Below are positions 6,822 through 14,109 of a DNA stretch of 42,356 nt, piece by piece (positions within the stretch are counted from its first letter, which is position 1; each line of letters opens with the position of its first letter). The position numbers and the translations under genes are program-made. The notes beneath the pieces are model-generated. The model had not been told where the DNA came from, searched no databases, and saw nothing but the letters and a program-made list of their open reading frames with translations. The DNA comes from Pseudoalteromonas umbrosa (GTDB lineage: Bacteria > Pseudomonadota > Gammaproteobacteria > Enterobacterales > Alteromonadaceae): NCBI RefSeq assembly GCF_030125375.1, contig NZ_JASJUU010000009.1, positions 155,718-198,073 of the forward strand, in the 5' to 3' direction.

Positions 6822-8781
6822 ACAGCTGCACAGACGTGATGTCGAGAGTGGGGTGATTGACAATAACCCCTACCCTGCCGACCTCAAGCCGCATAAATTG
6901 GAGATTGATAGCTCCTTAGACATGATGACCAAGCCCGTTTTAAACGAGGAAGATGGTGATGATGTCTATGCCAGTGAGCGGACGCTTAAATACCCAAGCT
7001 ATTCAATTCATGGCAAAAGTGGAAACTTTACCGCAGATCAAGATGGGACATTTCGCTTTGTCGGGTGCACATTAAACACCCTCGAGGTAGAGAGCATCTG
7101 TACTATTATCTTGGTTAATTCGAGCGTTAGGCATCTCTCTGGGGATGCACTGGAGGATGCCGACAATAACACTACAGGCCAAGCACGCATTATCTTAATT
7201 GATAGTAATTTGGAGCGTGTTGAAGATCTGGAAAACTTTTATTTAAGCCTGCACGGACTCAGTGCATGGAATGGCAATTTAAGCGACTGTAAAAAAGGAG
7301 TTATTCGACTCCAGCAAAGTAAAGATTGGATTGCCGAGAATAACATTGATAACTGTGAAGACTTGCGCTTTAGTATCGCGCTAACCGGCGGCTGTAAGGT
7401 ACGCGCTGTGGGGGATTATTTTGCACACCGCAGCGACCGTCTGAGATTCCAGTGGCATCACACGCCGCTGGTCATGACACAGTCATCAGCAGTCACGTTT
7501 GATGAATGTACCGAAGTGCTCACCCAGCACCACAACAGTGATATCACCGCCACAGAAAAATTTGCCTATGACGCAAAGCACATTGCTGTGATTTTACACA
7601 GCAGTATTTTAAGCTTTGAAACTTGGTTGTTTGATGAGGTTGAACGCCCAGTTTTATCGGCCACGCACTCACAAGTCAATGCAACATCAGACACTGGCGG
7701 CTTATTAAACGACCCTGTACAAAGCCGGATCCATCTGGGCAATCAATCAAGTTGCGAAGCCGCAAACCTCATCATGGGCGAGGATGGTGTGTTGTCGTTG
7801 CATCGTGCGAAAGTCAAAACAGCTGGCCCCCTCGGTGATGCACAAAAGGCCACCATCCGACTGGTTGAATCTTCCCTCACTTGCGAGGATGGCGGTGCAG
7901 CTATCAAACTGCAAAATTGCAACTTTAAAAGCATCAATTCAACGCTCAAAAGTGACGGTATATGCCTTGATGCACAAAACAGTGTCATCGACATTGAACA
8001 AGGCAGCTTTGAGGGCAAAACCAGTGTGATGCGCTTAACCAAATGTAGTACTACGTTAAAGCTCCTCACAGCCACCAGCGATAGCGTGGACCTGCACGCC
8101 ATTGAAGGTTCATTGACCATTGAGGGGGGCTCTTTAGCTAAATCCTTGCAAGGCGCACAATGCGGCCATATCCGTTTGAGTGATGTTGTCATTGGCGGCG
8201 ACATCAACCTCAATGAGGTGTCTGCCATGGAGTTATATGGCACACAAACCGATGGGAACTTATCGGTGACAGGTGGCCACTTTCAAAGTGGCGGAAACCA
8301 CTTTGGCGGGTCAGGCAACGTCAAGACTGGGATCAGCACCTTGGGTGGCGACAGCTTTGACGGCAGCTTAAAGGTCACAGGAATTTCCATGGTCGGTGAG
8401 GTCAATGCATCCGATACCACCAACGTCGGTTTTATGCTGGTTGAAGGTGGCAGTGGCTCCAGCCACTTACCCAATACCAATCGTGGCTGGCACGTTACTG
8501 AGTCAATGGACTGGGTCATCGACAATGATGTTTGGATAAACGTCGGGGCCAACACAGATTGGAAAATCGGGCAAAACCTGACCAGCGATGTGGGTATCGA
8601 TATGTCTTATACTGTCGGAGGCAATGCCTCATATCAGATAAGCCAAAATCTGACCCAAGATGCCGGCATGAATGTCGATGTCAATGCAGGCAGTAACCTT
8701 ACTACAAATGCTGGTTCAGTAAATACTGTACAGGCTGGATCTATGGTGGTCATTAGCGCACCAACCATTGCAGAGAACTAA
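6805..8781 (+). CDS. Large beta-helix baseplate/spike-associated protein (658 aa)
   Basis: From about residue 60 the sequence is a long series of short beta rungs with Asn, Ser, Thr and Gly turns, typical of a right-handed parallel beta-helix of the pectate-lyase or tailspike type. From ~560 to the end it becomes a regular needle-like repeat (DWKIGQNLTSDVGIDMSYTV and two further similar turns, ending VQAGSMVVISAPTI), like the C-terminal stems of VgrG/gp5 spikes. It lies between the gpV-like spike and the PAAR gene, so it may be an extra central-spike component or a depolymerase-like tailspike; catalytic residues cannot be assigned by eye. ATG 6805 is chosen over GTG 6799 because GGGTGAT lies immediately upstream. 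Confidence 0.7.
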   Translation: MAHENRQLHRRDVESGVIDNNPYPADLKPHKLEIDSSLDMMTKPVLNEEDGDDVYASERTLKYPSYSIHGKSGNFTADQDGTFRFVGCTLNTLEVESICTIILVNSSVRHLSGDALEDADNNTTGQARIILIDSNLERVEDLENFYLSLHGLSAWNGNLSDCKKGVIRLQQSKDWIAENNIDNCEDLRFSIALTGGCKVRAVGDYFAHRSDRLRFQWHHTPLVMTQSSAVTFDECTEVLTQHHNSDITATEKFAYDAKHIAVILHSSILSFETWLFDEVERPVLSATHSQVNATSDTGGLLNDPVQSRIHLGNQSSCEAANLIMGEDGVLSLHRAKVKTAGPLGDAQKATIRLVESSLTCEDGGAAIKLQNCNFKSINSTLKSDGICLDAQNSVIDIEQGSFEGKTSVMRLTKCSTTLKLLTATSDSVDLHAIEGSLTIEGGSLAKSLQGAQCGHIRLSDVVIGGDINLNEVSAMELYGTQTDGNLSVTGGHFQSGGNHFGGSGNVKTGISTLGGDSFDGSLKVTGISMVGEVNASDTTNVGFMLVEGGSGSSHLPNTNRGWHVTESMDWVIDNDVWINVGANTDWKIGQNLTSDVGIDMSYTVGGNASYQISQNLTQDAGMNVDVNAGSNLTTNAGSVNTVQAGSMVVISAPTIAEN

Positions 8782-8811
8782 GGCAGAAGATCACTGCCTT
8801 TGTCATTAATA

Positions 8812-8817
8812 TGAGAC
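8812..8817 (+). promoter_or_regulatory. TGAGAC element upstream of 8834 gene
   Basis: TAATATGAGAC precedes ATG 8834 and no good Shine-Dalgarno is present. It is one of at least ten such elements in the window. Role unknown. Confidence 0.35.
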
Positions 8818-8833
8818 TGAGAGAACGATAATT

Positions 8834-10249
8834 ATGTTACCTTCTATTCCAAATGGGATGTCCCAAAGCTATGCAGCGGCACGCGGCACACTTACGGCAA
8901 TAAACAACAGCTCTGTTGCTACATGCGGCATGAGTTTGACAGAGCTAGAGCGTTCGGTATCGCAAAGTGAGAACAGCAATACCCTAAGTATGTCAGAATT
9001 TGCAGAGCAATTTAGTGATATGAAGATCTTTTCTGTCGCCGCAGGCTTGGAAGAAGACTTTACCGCAAAAAGCTTAATTGGCGGCGTATGCGGCTTGATG
9101 AAAGACATCACCAGTGGGGCCTTATTACAAGAGTTCCTTGACGCCATTAATGCAATCGAGCGGGCAATTATGGACCGCGCATGTGATCAGCTCGCCCAGC
9201 TCATCGCCGCAGCCACAGAAGCATTATCCGTGTTTGATGAGTTGGTTGCAGGCATCGCCGCAGTTGCAAAAAGCATCGCACAGCTGGCACAAGATATTAT
9301 GAATAAGGTCAGTAAAGTAATGATGATGATCGGCAGTGTACTTGAGCACTTTACGATGTTTTCTGATTGCTTTGAGGCGGCCGCTGTACATAACCCAGAT
9401 GTTGCACAAGCGTATGACTTAGCCACCGACCTTGCTGCGGATTTAAAAGCAGGCACAATCCCACGCGGCCAATTGCCCTTTGCCATCCGTGAACAGACCC
9501 GAAAGCAAAATCAATTCGCAACCCGTATCAACGAAGCCAAAGAAAAAATGCCGCAAGGCGCTAGCCGCGATAAATTGGAAGAGTATATGGCTCGCTATGA
9601 TGAGAAACAGCAAAGCGAAGATGACAAGTTAAATGACGGAGGTCTTGGCAATGTAGGTAATGACACACCCGATGCCACGGTCGACCCAGTCGTTGATCAC
9701 GATTATGAAGCAGACACTTGGTTTGCTCGTCAAGCGACATGGCAATGGCAAGACAACAACTCTGTCGCCATCAGTGTCGACAGTCCCATGGAACGCGGTG
9801 TTATAGAACACGACGCGCTAAGCCGCACATCATGGCAAGGAGAGCTGGCCTTTAATATTGCTTCAGAAGCCACTCACCGCTTCGCCGCAGGCATGATCCT
9901 CGGAACCTTGGAAAATGGTAACTACCTTTGTATTTTGAAACGTGGAACATCTGGGCTGGCTCGCTTTGAATTTGCCCCAAATACACTGCTGGCACCGTCC
10001 GGATATGAACCAGAAACAGACCATAGCAGTGAGCAAGTCTTTCAAACATGGGCAGAGACCAAAGGCGTCGCCATGCGCTTAGTGGCAGATGATACCTTCT
10101 TTACGGTGCACGCCGCAGATATTGATGTACCGGATAAGTTTGACACCTTGCAAATTGCTCGCGCGCAACTAAAAACGCAAAACGTTGGATTTATATCACT
10201 AGGAAAAGGCATCGCTTTTCATATTGTCTCACGCAGTGACGAAGCGTAA
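8834..10249 (+). CDS. Baseplate-associated protein: helical N-half, concanavalin-like C-domain (471 aa)
   Basis: Residues ~50-270 are alpha-helical and Ala-rich with hydrophobic heptads (AATEALSVFDELVAGIAAVA), then a charged Gln/Glu/Lys helix and an acidic linker (DKLNDGGLGNVGNDTPD). Residues ~290-471 form a beta-sandwich resembling LamG/concanavalin-like lectin domains: alternating strands, AAGMILGTLENGNYLCIL, a WAETKGVAMRLV strand and a closing NVGFISLGKGIAFHIVS. The same type of domain is found at the end of the 15995 protein. The N-terminal half recalls helical proteins encoded next to baseplate genes in other large phages, but I cannot name the family. It is probably a baseplate-attached carbohydrate binder. 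Confidence 0.62.
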   Translation: MLPSIPNGMSQSYAAARGTLTAINNSSVATCGMSLTELERSVSQSENSNTLSMSEFAEQFSDMKIFSVAAGLEEDFTAKSLIGGVCGLMKDITSGALLQEFLDAINAIERAIMDRACDQLAQLIAAATEALSVFDELVAGIAAVAKSIAQLAQDIMNKVSKVMMMIGSVLEHFTMFSDCFEAAAVHNPDVAQAYDLATDLAADLKAGTIPRGQLPFAIREQTRKQNQFATRINEAKEKMPQGASRDKLEEYMARYDEKQQSEDDKLNDGGLGNVGNDTPDATVDPVVDHDYEADTWFARQATWQWQDNNSVAISVDSPMERGVIEHDALSRTSWQGELAFNIASEATHRFAAGMILGTLENGNYLCILKRGTSGLARFEFAPNTLLAPSGYEPETDHSSEQVFQTWAETKGVAMRLVADDTFFTVHAADIDVPDKFDTLQIARAQLKTQNVGFISLGKGIAFHIVSRSDEA

Positions 10250-10256
10250 ATTAAGC

Positions 10257-10286
10257 GTGGCAGGTAGCACAGCGCAACCTGCCCAC
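10257..10286 (+). terminator. Hairpin between convergent genes
   Basis: GTGGCAGGT (10257-10265) pairs with ACCTGCCCAC (10277-10286) with one bulge. There is no clear T-run. It separates the baseplate operon from the inverted island. Confidence 0.4.
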
Positions 10287-10293
10287 TTCATTG

Positions 10294-10629
10294 TCACAAG
10301 CCATAATCTTGCAGCTGCTCGACATCTAGCTCCAACGCCTGTGCTATTTTCTTCAGCGTGTCTGATTGCACTTGGTTGCCCACTTTTTCCATTTGCGATA
10401 GCGCGGATTGACCTACACCAATCTGCTTTGCCAATGCACTTTGCGACAAACCTTTATAACGCCGCCACGCCGCTATCAAACTACAATTATGCTTATCCTT
10501 TAGGGCAATTACACCAATCGGCACGCTGGTGTTTTTGTGCTGTTTTGCCGTCATCGATATCCATACATCATATGGCACAACTGCAAATGCAGGCTTACCA
10601 TCTTGTTTTATTATTTGCACGTCGTCCAT
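10294..10629 (-). CDS. Phd-like/XRE fusion transcriptional regulator or antitoxin (111 aa)
   Basis: Residues ~4-25 (QIIKQDGKPAFAVVPYDVW) look like the N-terminal dimerisation fold of Phd/YefM-type antitoxins. Residues ~55-105 are a classic XRE/Cro helix-turn-helix: LSQSALAKQIGVGQSALSQM with a following LKKIAQALELDVEQL helix. It should bind DNA and repress its own promoter; the CTAATA/TATTAG array upstream at 10945-11035 is the likely operator. The start ATG overlaps the stop of a 29-residue membrane peptide (TAATG), so translation is coupled. No partner toxin of the usual type lies beside it on this strand, so it may be an orphan antitoxin or a repressor of the adjacent island. Confidence 0.85.
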   Translation of the reverse strand: MDDVQIIKQDGKPAFAVVPYDVWISMTAKQHKNTSVPIGVIALKDKHNCSLIAAWRRYKGLSQSALAKQIGVGQSALSQMEKVGNQVQSDTLKKIAQALELDVEQLQDYGL

Positions 10630-10718
10630 TAGCCAAACACCCAATACATAAGTAACGCACCCGCTACGCCCGCTAACGCCCAAAGCACGGGCGTATAGTC
10701 TTTTAATTGCATTTTCAT
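10629..10718 (-). CDS. 29-aa single-pass membrane peptide
   Basis: The sequence reads MKMQLKDYTPVLWALAGVAG then ALLMYWVFG: a short cationic N-terminus followed by one hydrophobic helix. A strong GAGGTGAG ribosome site lies about 6 bases upstream on the minus strand. Its TAA overlaps the regulator's ATG. Length, charge and single helix resemble type I-style membrane toxins or small phage membrane peptides. A second in-frame ATG (codon 3) exists. Function unknown; the coupling to an antitoxin-like regulator is the main clue. Confidence 0.6.
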   Translation of the reverse strand: MKMQLKDYTPVLWALAGVAGALLMYWVFG

Positions 10719-10739
10719 TTCACTCACCTCAATCAATAA

Positions 10740-10761
10740 AAGCCCCCTATAATGGGAGCTT
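10740..10761 (-). terminator. Rho-independent terminator (minus strand)
   Basis: On the minus strand AAGCTCCC and GGGGGCTT form an 8-bp stem with one G-T pair, followed by TTATT. It includes the stop of the 56-residue gene, so it may attenuate transcription into the 29-residue peptide and regulator. Confidence 0.7.
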
Positions 10762-10917
10762 AGTCCATGCTATGATAAGCGCTGCGATGATCCCGAGTAC
10801 GTAAAACGCCAATCTTATGTTCTCTCGGACTTCGCTTCGGCGCTGGGATTCAATTTCCTGTTCAAGCTTTTGAATCTCCAGCTCCAGCTTTGTTTTATTG
10901 AGTTCTTCTTCTTCCAT
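10747..10917 (-). CDS. 56-aa protein with coiled coil and one membrane segment
   Basis: MEEEELNKTKLELEIQKLEQ begins a charged heptad-like helix (residues 1-33), followed by one hydrophobic helix at about 36-50 (FYVLGIIAALIIAW) and a short tail. An AAGGAA ribosome site precedes the ATG at 10917 on the minus strand. It is the first gene after the predicted minus-strand promoter. Such small coiled-coil/membrane proteins are frequent in phage accessory cassettes, where some act in superinfection exclusion; that role is inference. Confidence 0.65.
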   Translation of the reverse strand: MEEEELNKTKLELEIQKLEQEIESQRRSEVRENIRLAFYVLGIIAALIIAWTKLPL

Positions 10918-10944
10918 ATAGTTCCTTATGTTGTTTAACTGGTA

Positions 10945-11035
10945 CTAATATTAATCTAATATATTAGTTAAGTCAACATAAAAACTAATAAAAACTAATA
11001 AAAACATAAAATATTAGTTTAATATTAGATATTAG
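10945..11035. repeat. CTAATA/TATTAG operator array (8 copies)
   Basis: CTAATA starts at 10945, 10956, 10985 and 10995; TATTAG (its complement) at 10962, 11012, 11023 and 11030. Eight hexamers in about 90 bp arranged as inverted and direct repeats in a very AT-rich divergent intergenic region. Likely binding sites of the XRE regulator. Confidence 0.7.
10948..10976 (-). promoter_or_regulatory. Minus-strand promoter of the island
   Basis: On the minus strand TTGACT (10976-10971) and TAATAT (10953-10948) are separated by exactly 17 bases. The inverted repeat ACTAATAT (10944-10951) / ATATTAGT (10961-10968) overlaps the -10 and spacer, fitting autorepression. Confidence 0.65.
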
Positions 11036-11096
11036 CTGATATTAATATCATGTCTAATGCTTCCATACCGTGACAAGTCTAAGTTTAGTCCGATGG

Positions 11097-11148
11097 TTGA
11101 CACCTTACTACGATCGGTCTATATTCAGACCACAGTCTAAATATAGAC
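11097..11148 (+). promoter_or_regulatory. Promoter and operator of the toxin-antitoxin pair
   Basis: TTGACA (11097-11102), a 17-base spacer and TATATT (11120-11125) form a near-consensus sigma70 promoter. A perfect 9-bp inverted repeat GTCTATATT (11117-11125) / AATATAGAC (11140-11148) covers the -10 and the start region, as expected for autoregulation by the antitoxin complex. Confidence 0.75.
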
Positions 11149-11177
11149 TACTCAATTACATTAATTTTGGAGTTCAT

Positions 11178-11414
11178 ATGAATATAGCAACCATCAGCGA
11201 AATGAAAGCCAAAGCCGCAAGCTTACCCGATGAATTAGGCTACAGCCCCTTGTTTGTTACTCAAAATGGTAAAGAGTCACTGGTTGTGCAAACCCATGAA
11301 GCCTACCAACACCAGCAAGAGAGAATGGCATTTATGGAGCTGTTACTACAAGCTCGAAAAGACATTGACGAAGGTAACACAGTCTCTGTTGATGACTTTT
11401 TAAACGACATTTAA
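11178..11414 (+). CDS. Phd/YefM-like antitoxin (78 aa)
   Basis: A small protein with a Phd-type N-terminal fold (ATISEMKAKAASLPDELG, then PLFVTQNGKESLVVQTHEAY) that should dimerise and bind the palindromic operator upstream. The acidic C-terminus (KDIDEGNTVSVDDFLNDI) is the usual toxin-neutralising tail. ATG 11178 has GGAG at 11169-11172. The toxin gene follows after 12 bases in the standard antitoxin-first order. In prophages such pairs act in maintenance or in blocking competing phages. Confidence 0.85.
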   Translation: MNIATISEMKAKAASLPDELGYSPLFVTQNGKESLVVQTHEAYQHQQERMAFMELLLQARKDIDEGNTVSVDDFLNDI

Positions 11415-11426
11415 GACAGGGATTTT

Positions 11427-11756
11427 ATGCGGGTAAATATCGCTATAACCAAACACGCACAAGAACAAGTTAAAAGCGCCATTCGTTTTCGTGCCCGTTC
11501 ACAAGGTGAAAGCATCGCAAGAGACAGGGTCAAAGCAGCAATAACAAACTGGAAGGTGCAGCTAGAAACCATGCCAGAAAGTGGCAAAGCCTGCGCCTAC
11601 TTTGATGACCTGCAATTTAGAGAGATGATCAAAGGCGATTACCGATTGGTGTACGAAATTCGTAAAAAAGAGGATACGTACAACATTTATCTCTTAATAT
11701 TTTGTCATGTTCGTATGAACTATGAGACCTTAATCAGACAATTTAATCAGATCTAA
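11427..11756 (+). CDS. RelE/ParE-superfamily toxin (109 aa)
   Basis: The fold signature is clear: an N-terminal strand, two helices (HAQEQVKSAIRFRARSQ and ESIARDRVKAAITNW), then FREMIKGDYRLVYEI at residues 64-78 and a closing beta strand (YNIYLLIFCHVRMNYETL). The GDYRLVYEI block matches the ParE/RelE core. ParE members poison gyrase and RelE members cut ribosome-bound mRNA; which applies cannot be decided by eye. It is cotranscribed with the antitoxin 12 bases upstream and followed by a strong terminator, making a self-contained module. Confidence 0.87.
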   Translation: MRVNIAITKHAQEQVKSAIRFRARSQGESIARDRVKAAITNWKVQLETMPESGKACAYFDDLQFREMIKGDYRLVYEIRKKEDTYNIYLLIFCHVRMNYETLIRQFNQI

Positions 11757-11760
11757 AACA

Positions 11761-11787
11761 ACGCCCTCGTTTACAGGGCGTCTTTTT
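11761..11787 (+). terminator. Rho-independent terminator of the TA pair
   Basis: ACGCCCT (11761-11767) pairs with AGGGCGT (11775-11781), followed by CTTTTT. Confidence 0.88.
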
Positions 11788-11847
11788 CCCAAATCACATA
11801 CTCCTTCAGCAGCTAAATTGCAGCATATTCAACAAGTTCCTTACTAA

Positions 11848-11898
11848 TTGTACAAAGTCCCTTAAATGCGTGCTGTCATGCACCCAAGTGTTGTACAA
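11848..11898. promoter_or_regulatory. Two TTGTACAA palindromes upstream of the PAAR gene
   Basis: Sites at 11848-11855 and 11891-11898, 43 bp apart, followed by TGAGAC at 11915-11920 and the PAAR ATG at 11935. They mark the restart of the phage baseplate transcription after the inserted island. Confidence 0.5.
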
Positions 11899-11934
11899 TT
11901 GTTCTATTACTAATTGAGACTTTAGGTTAACGCG

Positions 11935-12228
11935 ATGAGCGCAGCGCGATTAGGTGATGCATGGGCTGGCGTATGTTTTGCTCACAAAACCCCAACCCCA
12001 ATGGTGGGCGTAATTGTAACAGGTGCCGCGACGGTGTCGGCAGAAGGGATGAGCAAAGCTCGCTTTGGTGATGTTGTCGTAGGTGCTTGTGGGCATGCGG
12101 GGTTAGTGGTCAGTAGTTCCAGCTTAACCATCACGGAAGGCTCAGGTGCAGCACGACTTGGCGATGCCGTTGCAGGTGCCATGGCGGGCAGTATTATCAG
12201 CTCCGCTGCGACGGTATTAACGACCTAA
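11935..12228 (+). CDS. PAAR-like spike tip protein (97 aa)
   Basis: Small Gly/Ala/Ser-rich protein with two related halves: SAARLGDAWAGVCFAHKTPT and GAARLGDAVAGAMAGSI flank a GMSKARFGDVVVGACGHAG block. This is the pattern of PAAR-type conical tips that cap spike needles. Cys and His residues that could bind the metal are present (CFAHK, CGHAG). It would sit on the gpV-like spike (5945) or on the beta-helix protein (6805). It opens the gp25-J-I operon. Confidence 0.8.
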   Translation: MSAARLGDAWAGVCFAHKTPTPMVGVIVTGAATVSAEGMSKARFGDVVVGACGHAGLVVSSSSLTITEGSGAARLGDAVAGAMAGSIISSAATVLTT

Positions 12229-12253
12229 TTGATAAAATAGAAGGTGTATATCA

Positions 12254-12631
12254 ATGTCATTATACAGTGATGTTAATCAATCCAACCCCTTTTCAAAAGA
12301 ACGTGTTACCGATGAAGACAGTGTACAACAAGCGCTGTATAACTTAGTTCGCACGCGTAAAGGGGAAAGGGTGTATCACCCAGAATATGGCCTAGACATA
12401 GAGTATTTATTGTTCGAGCTGATCACAGATGATGTTGCTTTAGAGCTCCAAGTTCGGATTAAAACCGCCATCACCAAGTGGGAACCACGCGTTAAAATTG
12501 TCCGTATTACGGTTGACCCAGAGCCTGATAACAATACTTATAATTTAACAATGCACTACAAAATTAAAGGATTAGGTGATCGCCAGTTCAGGTTTAATGA
12601 CTCATTAAGTACAGCCACAGGTGCAGGATAA
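12254..12631 (+). CDS. Baseplate wedge protein gp25-like (W, 125 aa)
   Basis: Length and motifs match the gp25/lysozyme-like wedge family: NLVRTRKGERVYHPEYGLDI at residues ~31-50 and the diagnostic WEPRV at 76-80. It joins inner wedge components to the sheath in contractile tails. AAGGTG precedes ATG 12254. It is followed 10 bases later by the J-like gene, the standard W-J order. Confidence 0.93.
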   Translation: MSLYSDVNQSNPFSKERVTDEDSVQQALYNLVRTRKGERVYHPEYGLDIEYLLFELITDDVALELQVRIKTAITKWEPRVKIVRITVDPEPDNNTYNLTMHYKIKGLGDRQFRFNDSLSTATGAG

Positions 12632-12641
12632 GGGGTAGAAG

Positions 12642-14087
12642 ATGTCTGATATGATAAATAAAACAAGCTTCAGTTATGAAGAAATCTTAAATGAACTGAA
12701 AAAAGTGCTCAAAGAGCGCTATGCCGAAACAGATGCGGCTTGGGAAGACTTCTATGCTTTTGGTACCGGACAAATCATTCTTGAGCTGCTTGCCGGTTTA
12801 GGCTCTTTTACCACCTATTCAGCGGTTGCTAACCGACGTGAGTCGTATTTGACTCATACTGTCCTTGCTAGCTCAGCACGCGCAATTGCTGCCCCGCTAG
12901 GTTACTCAGCGTATCGCGGTAATAACTCTGGCTTATCTATAGATGTTCACGCCCATGCCCTTACCAACATTAAACGTTTAGACAAAATTGGTTATTACGA
13001 AGATGACTCGGGCGTATACGATATATTATCGACGCAGGATTACACATTAGATCCACCAAGCAGCGGTAATTCAATCCCCTCAAAAGTCGAAGCTGTGATT
13101 GGTAACTTGGCAACCACCAGCCAAATTTTCAGCAGCCACAAGCCGCAAATACTGCGCTACACTCAAGAAGGGATCAGTGACCACTTTTATCTCAAACTCA
13201 ACGGAAAAATAGTCCCACACAGTGAGGATGTGATTGATTTGATCCACGGTAAATATGTCTGTCTGACGAATGCCCATGGCTCACTCGATATCATGGCAAT
13301 GAATGACTACTTAGCGCCTGAACATCGCTTCCAAGCAGGTTATGAGCTTGAAGTCATCTATATCCCACTTAAAGAAATCGTCAAACCTCAACTGGCCAAT
13401 ACCAATATCTCTATTGGCTCATTAGAAAATCTACAAACCGGTCTGCGTTATCAAGACCCTGATACTGTAGAAGAGATCCAAGTAAAAGCTCCACTTCGTC
13501 ACGAAACAGGTCGAGTCATTCGCGGCCGCGATGACTATATGAAACGCCTTGAGCAAGAGCTACCCAATGTCATTGATGTCAATGCCCGTGATTTGGACTC
13601 TGCAAACCTTGCCCTTGCATATATTCTAGATAGTGATAAAGACCTCACTGATGCTGAATTGACAGCGGTGCGCAATAACATTGCCAATGCAGCAAATCGC
13701 CCGATGGGTGTCAAACCCCCTGAGCTTTCATCTGGTAATCGAGAGCAAATAAAACTTGATGTTCAAGTTGTGCTACGCAGTTCTTTAATATCCACAGCCT
13801 CAGTTGTAGACGATGTCGTACAATCGGTTAAACCGTTCGAGCGAAAGCTGGGTAAGCGCGTCGATTTATACGACATTGAAGACGCCATCCGAAACGAGCT
13901 CCACTATGCAAAGGCTGTGCGTGTGCGCATTACGCCAAATCCAGATTTATCCGATGAAGAACTTGAGACATACCAGCCGCTGAACATTGCTTGGAACCAA
14001 TATTATGAGTTTCAGCCACGTGTACAATTGCTCGACACAGCTCGCGATTTCTTTGAAGAAACCGCCCCACCAGTACAGCCGGTATAA
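12642..14087 (+). CDS. Baseplate J-like wedge protein (gp6-like, 481 aa)
   Basis: The N-terminus (SYEEILNELKKVLKERY, GTGQIILELLAGLGSFTTYS) is the helical start typical of gp6/J-like proteins, followed by NRRESYLTHTVLASSARAIA and APLGYSAYRG, the conserved part in which the first helices pack around early wedge subunits. The centre is beta-rich; residues ~280-340 contain the APLRHETGRVIRGRDDYMKR segment common to J proteins. It forms the peripheral wedge ring. GGGG lies 8-10 bases before ATG 12642. The position between gp25-like and I-like genes is canonical. Confidence 0.9.
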   Translation: MSDMINKTSFSYEEILNELKKVLKERYAETDAAWEDFYAFGTGQIILELLAGLGSFTTYSAVANRRESYLTHTVLASSARAIAAPLGYSAYRGNNSGLSIDVHAHALTNIKRLDKIGYYEDDSGVYDILSTQDYTLDPPSSGNSIPSKVEAVIGNLATTSQIFSSHKPQILRYTQEGISDHFYLKLNGKIVPHSEDVIDLIHGKYVCLTNAHGSLDIMAMNDYLAPEHRFQAGYELEVIYIPLKEIVKPQLANTNISIGSLENLQTGLRYQDPDTVEEIQVKAPLRHETGRVIRGRDDYMKRLEQELPNVIDVNARDLDSANLALAYILDSDKDLTDAELTAVRNNIANAANRPMGVKPPELSSGNREQIKLDVQVVLRSSLISTASVVDDVVQSVKPFERKLGKRVDLYDIEDAIRNELHYAKAVRVRITPNPDLSDEELETYQPLNIAWNQYYEFQPRVQLLDTARDFFEETAPPVQPV

Positions 14088-14100
14088 TATTTAACGGGAT

Positions 14101-14106
14101 TGAGAC
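14101..14106 (+). promoter_or_regulatory. TGAGAC element immediately before the I-like gene
   Basis: GGGATTGAGAC ends 3 bases before ATG 14110 and no AGGAGG-like site is present, so it either serves as the ribosome site or marks something else. Confidence 0.35.
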
Positions 14107-14109
14107 GAC

